A DNA stretch of 25,623 nucleotides. Source: Nitrospirota bacterium. GTDB lineage: Bacteria > NPL-UPA2 > JAADIA01. Below are positions 25,274-25,623 of this stretch, piece by piece (the first letter of the stretch is position 1; the number at the start of each line of letters is the position of its first letter). The position numbers and the translations under genes are program-made. The DNA lies in contig JAADIA010000059.1 in the NCBI GenBank assembly GCA_013151555.1, forward strand, positions 1 to 25,623, written 5' to 3'. The notes beneath the pieces are model-generated. The model was given only the letters and a program-made list of their open reading frames with translations, had not been told where the DNA came from and did no database searches.

Positions 25274-25623
25274 ATGGCGAGACCATTAAGGATCCAATAC
25301 CCAGGGGCACTATATCATCTTACCTGTCGAGGGAACGAAAAGAAAGCTATCTTTGGGGATGATACAGACCGAGAAACCTTCCTTCATCAGCTGCAAGATT
25401 CTCTGAAGGCGTATAGCTCCATCCTTCATTGCTTCGTATTAATGGACAATCACTTCCATCTTCTTCTTGAAACACCCCTTGCTAACCTGAGTGAATTCAT
25501 GAGGCAATTTAATATTACCTATACCTCCTACTATAACAGAAGACACAAAAGGGTCGGGCATCTTTACCAGGGACGATACAAGAGCATCCTTGTAGATAAA
25601 GAAAACTATCTGGTGATTCTATC
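25274..25623 (+). CDS. REP-associated tyrosine transposase (RAYT), 5' part
   Basis: The first 116 residues of a Y1/HUH single-strand DNA transposase of the RAYT (TnpA-REP) type; the gene runs off the right edge. Seen: the N-terminal MARPLRIQYPGALYHLTCRG, the metal-binding HUH-type motif MDNHFHLLLE (H60 and H62), and the tyrosine-helix region ITYTSYYNRRH with the nucleophile probably Y83 or a neighbour. GHLYQGRYKS, typical of the family, follows. Such proteins cut REP hairpins in single-stranded DNA and are often domesticated. It is the only plus-strand gene here, diverging from the par operon. No ribosome binding site is seen; a consensus promoter 6 nt upstream suggests a leaderless mRNA. Confidence 0.93.
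   Translation, partial: MARPLRIQYPGALYHLTCRGNEKKAIFGDDTDRETFLHQLQDSLKAYSSILHCFVLMDNHFHLLLETPLANLSEFMRQFNITYTSYYNRRHKRVGHLYQGRYKSILVDKENYLVIL

Overview
The window reads as a stretch of chromosome from a diderm (Gram-negative type) bacterium, probably an uncultivated lineage. Three things suggest this: a PEP-CTERM surface protein, a GyrB with the long insert typical of diderm bacteria, and a heptosyltransferase-like GT9 enzyme. AT-rich dispersed repeats in intergenic gaps and a REP-associated transposase are also present. I cannot name the phylum; an Omnitrophota- or other candidate-phylum-like genome is only a guess. Essentially everything lies on the minus strand. The exception is a transposase at the right edge. 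gyrBA and parAB with parS-like sites occur together, which suggests, but does not prove, an origin-proximal location.

Read in the direction of transcription (right to left), the window opens with a consensus sigma-70 promoter (25159-25186). Two tandem parS-like sites lie at its presumed start point. It drives a gene series with small gaps or overlaps: a free-standing LAGLIDADG protein, parA, parB, a response regulator with an EAL domain, a response regulator with a GGDEF-type (GGDDF) domain, a GAF histidine kinase, and a 7TM-GAF-SpoIIE phosphatase. These are followed by a GT2, a GT9, a UPF0104-type flippase-like protein, a GT4 and rsmE. Chromosome segregation, c-di-GMP signalling and envelope glycan synthesis may therefore share a transcript of about 12.6 kb. 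No other strong promoter was seen inside it.

gyrB has its own strong promoter (12462-12490) and is followed by gyrA. Next comes a small unrecognised gene (6837-7154) with an Sm/SH3-like look. Three copies of a repeat of roughly 105-135 bp fill the three consecutive intergenic gaps here, the middle one inverted. Then come archease and rtcB (an overlapping RNA ligase pair), a 28-bp perfect palindrome, a DUF1189-type membrane protein, serS, tRNA-Ser(TGA), the PEP-CTERM gene and tRNA-Ser(GCT). The PEP-CTERM gene has a textbook sigma-54 promoter, in line with the known RpoN-linked control of PEP-CTERM systems. The exosortase must be elsewhere.

The right edge carries the start of a plus-strand REP-associated tyrosine transposase (RAYT). 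It has a consensus promoter so close to the ATG that the mRNA is probably leaderless. A 24-bp motif overlapping this promoter recurs (20 of 24 bases) at the far left edge, beside tRNA-Ser(GCT), suggesting a decayed related element there.
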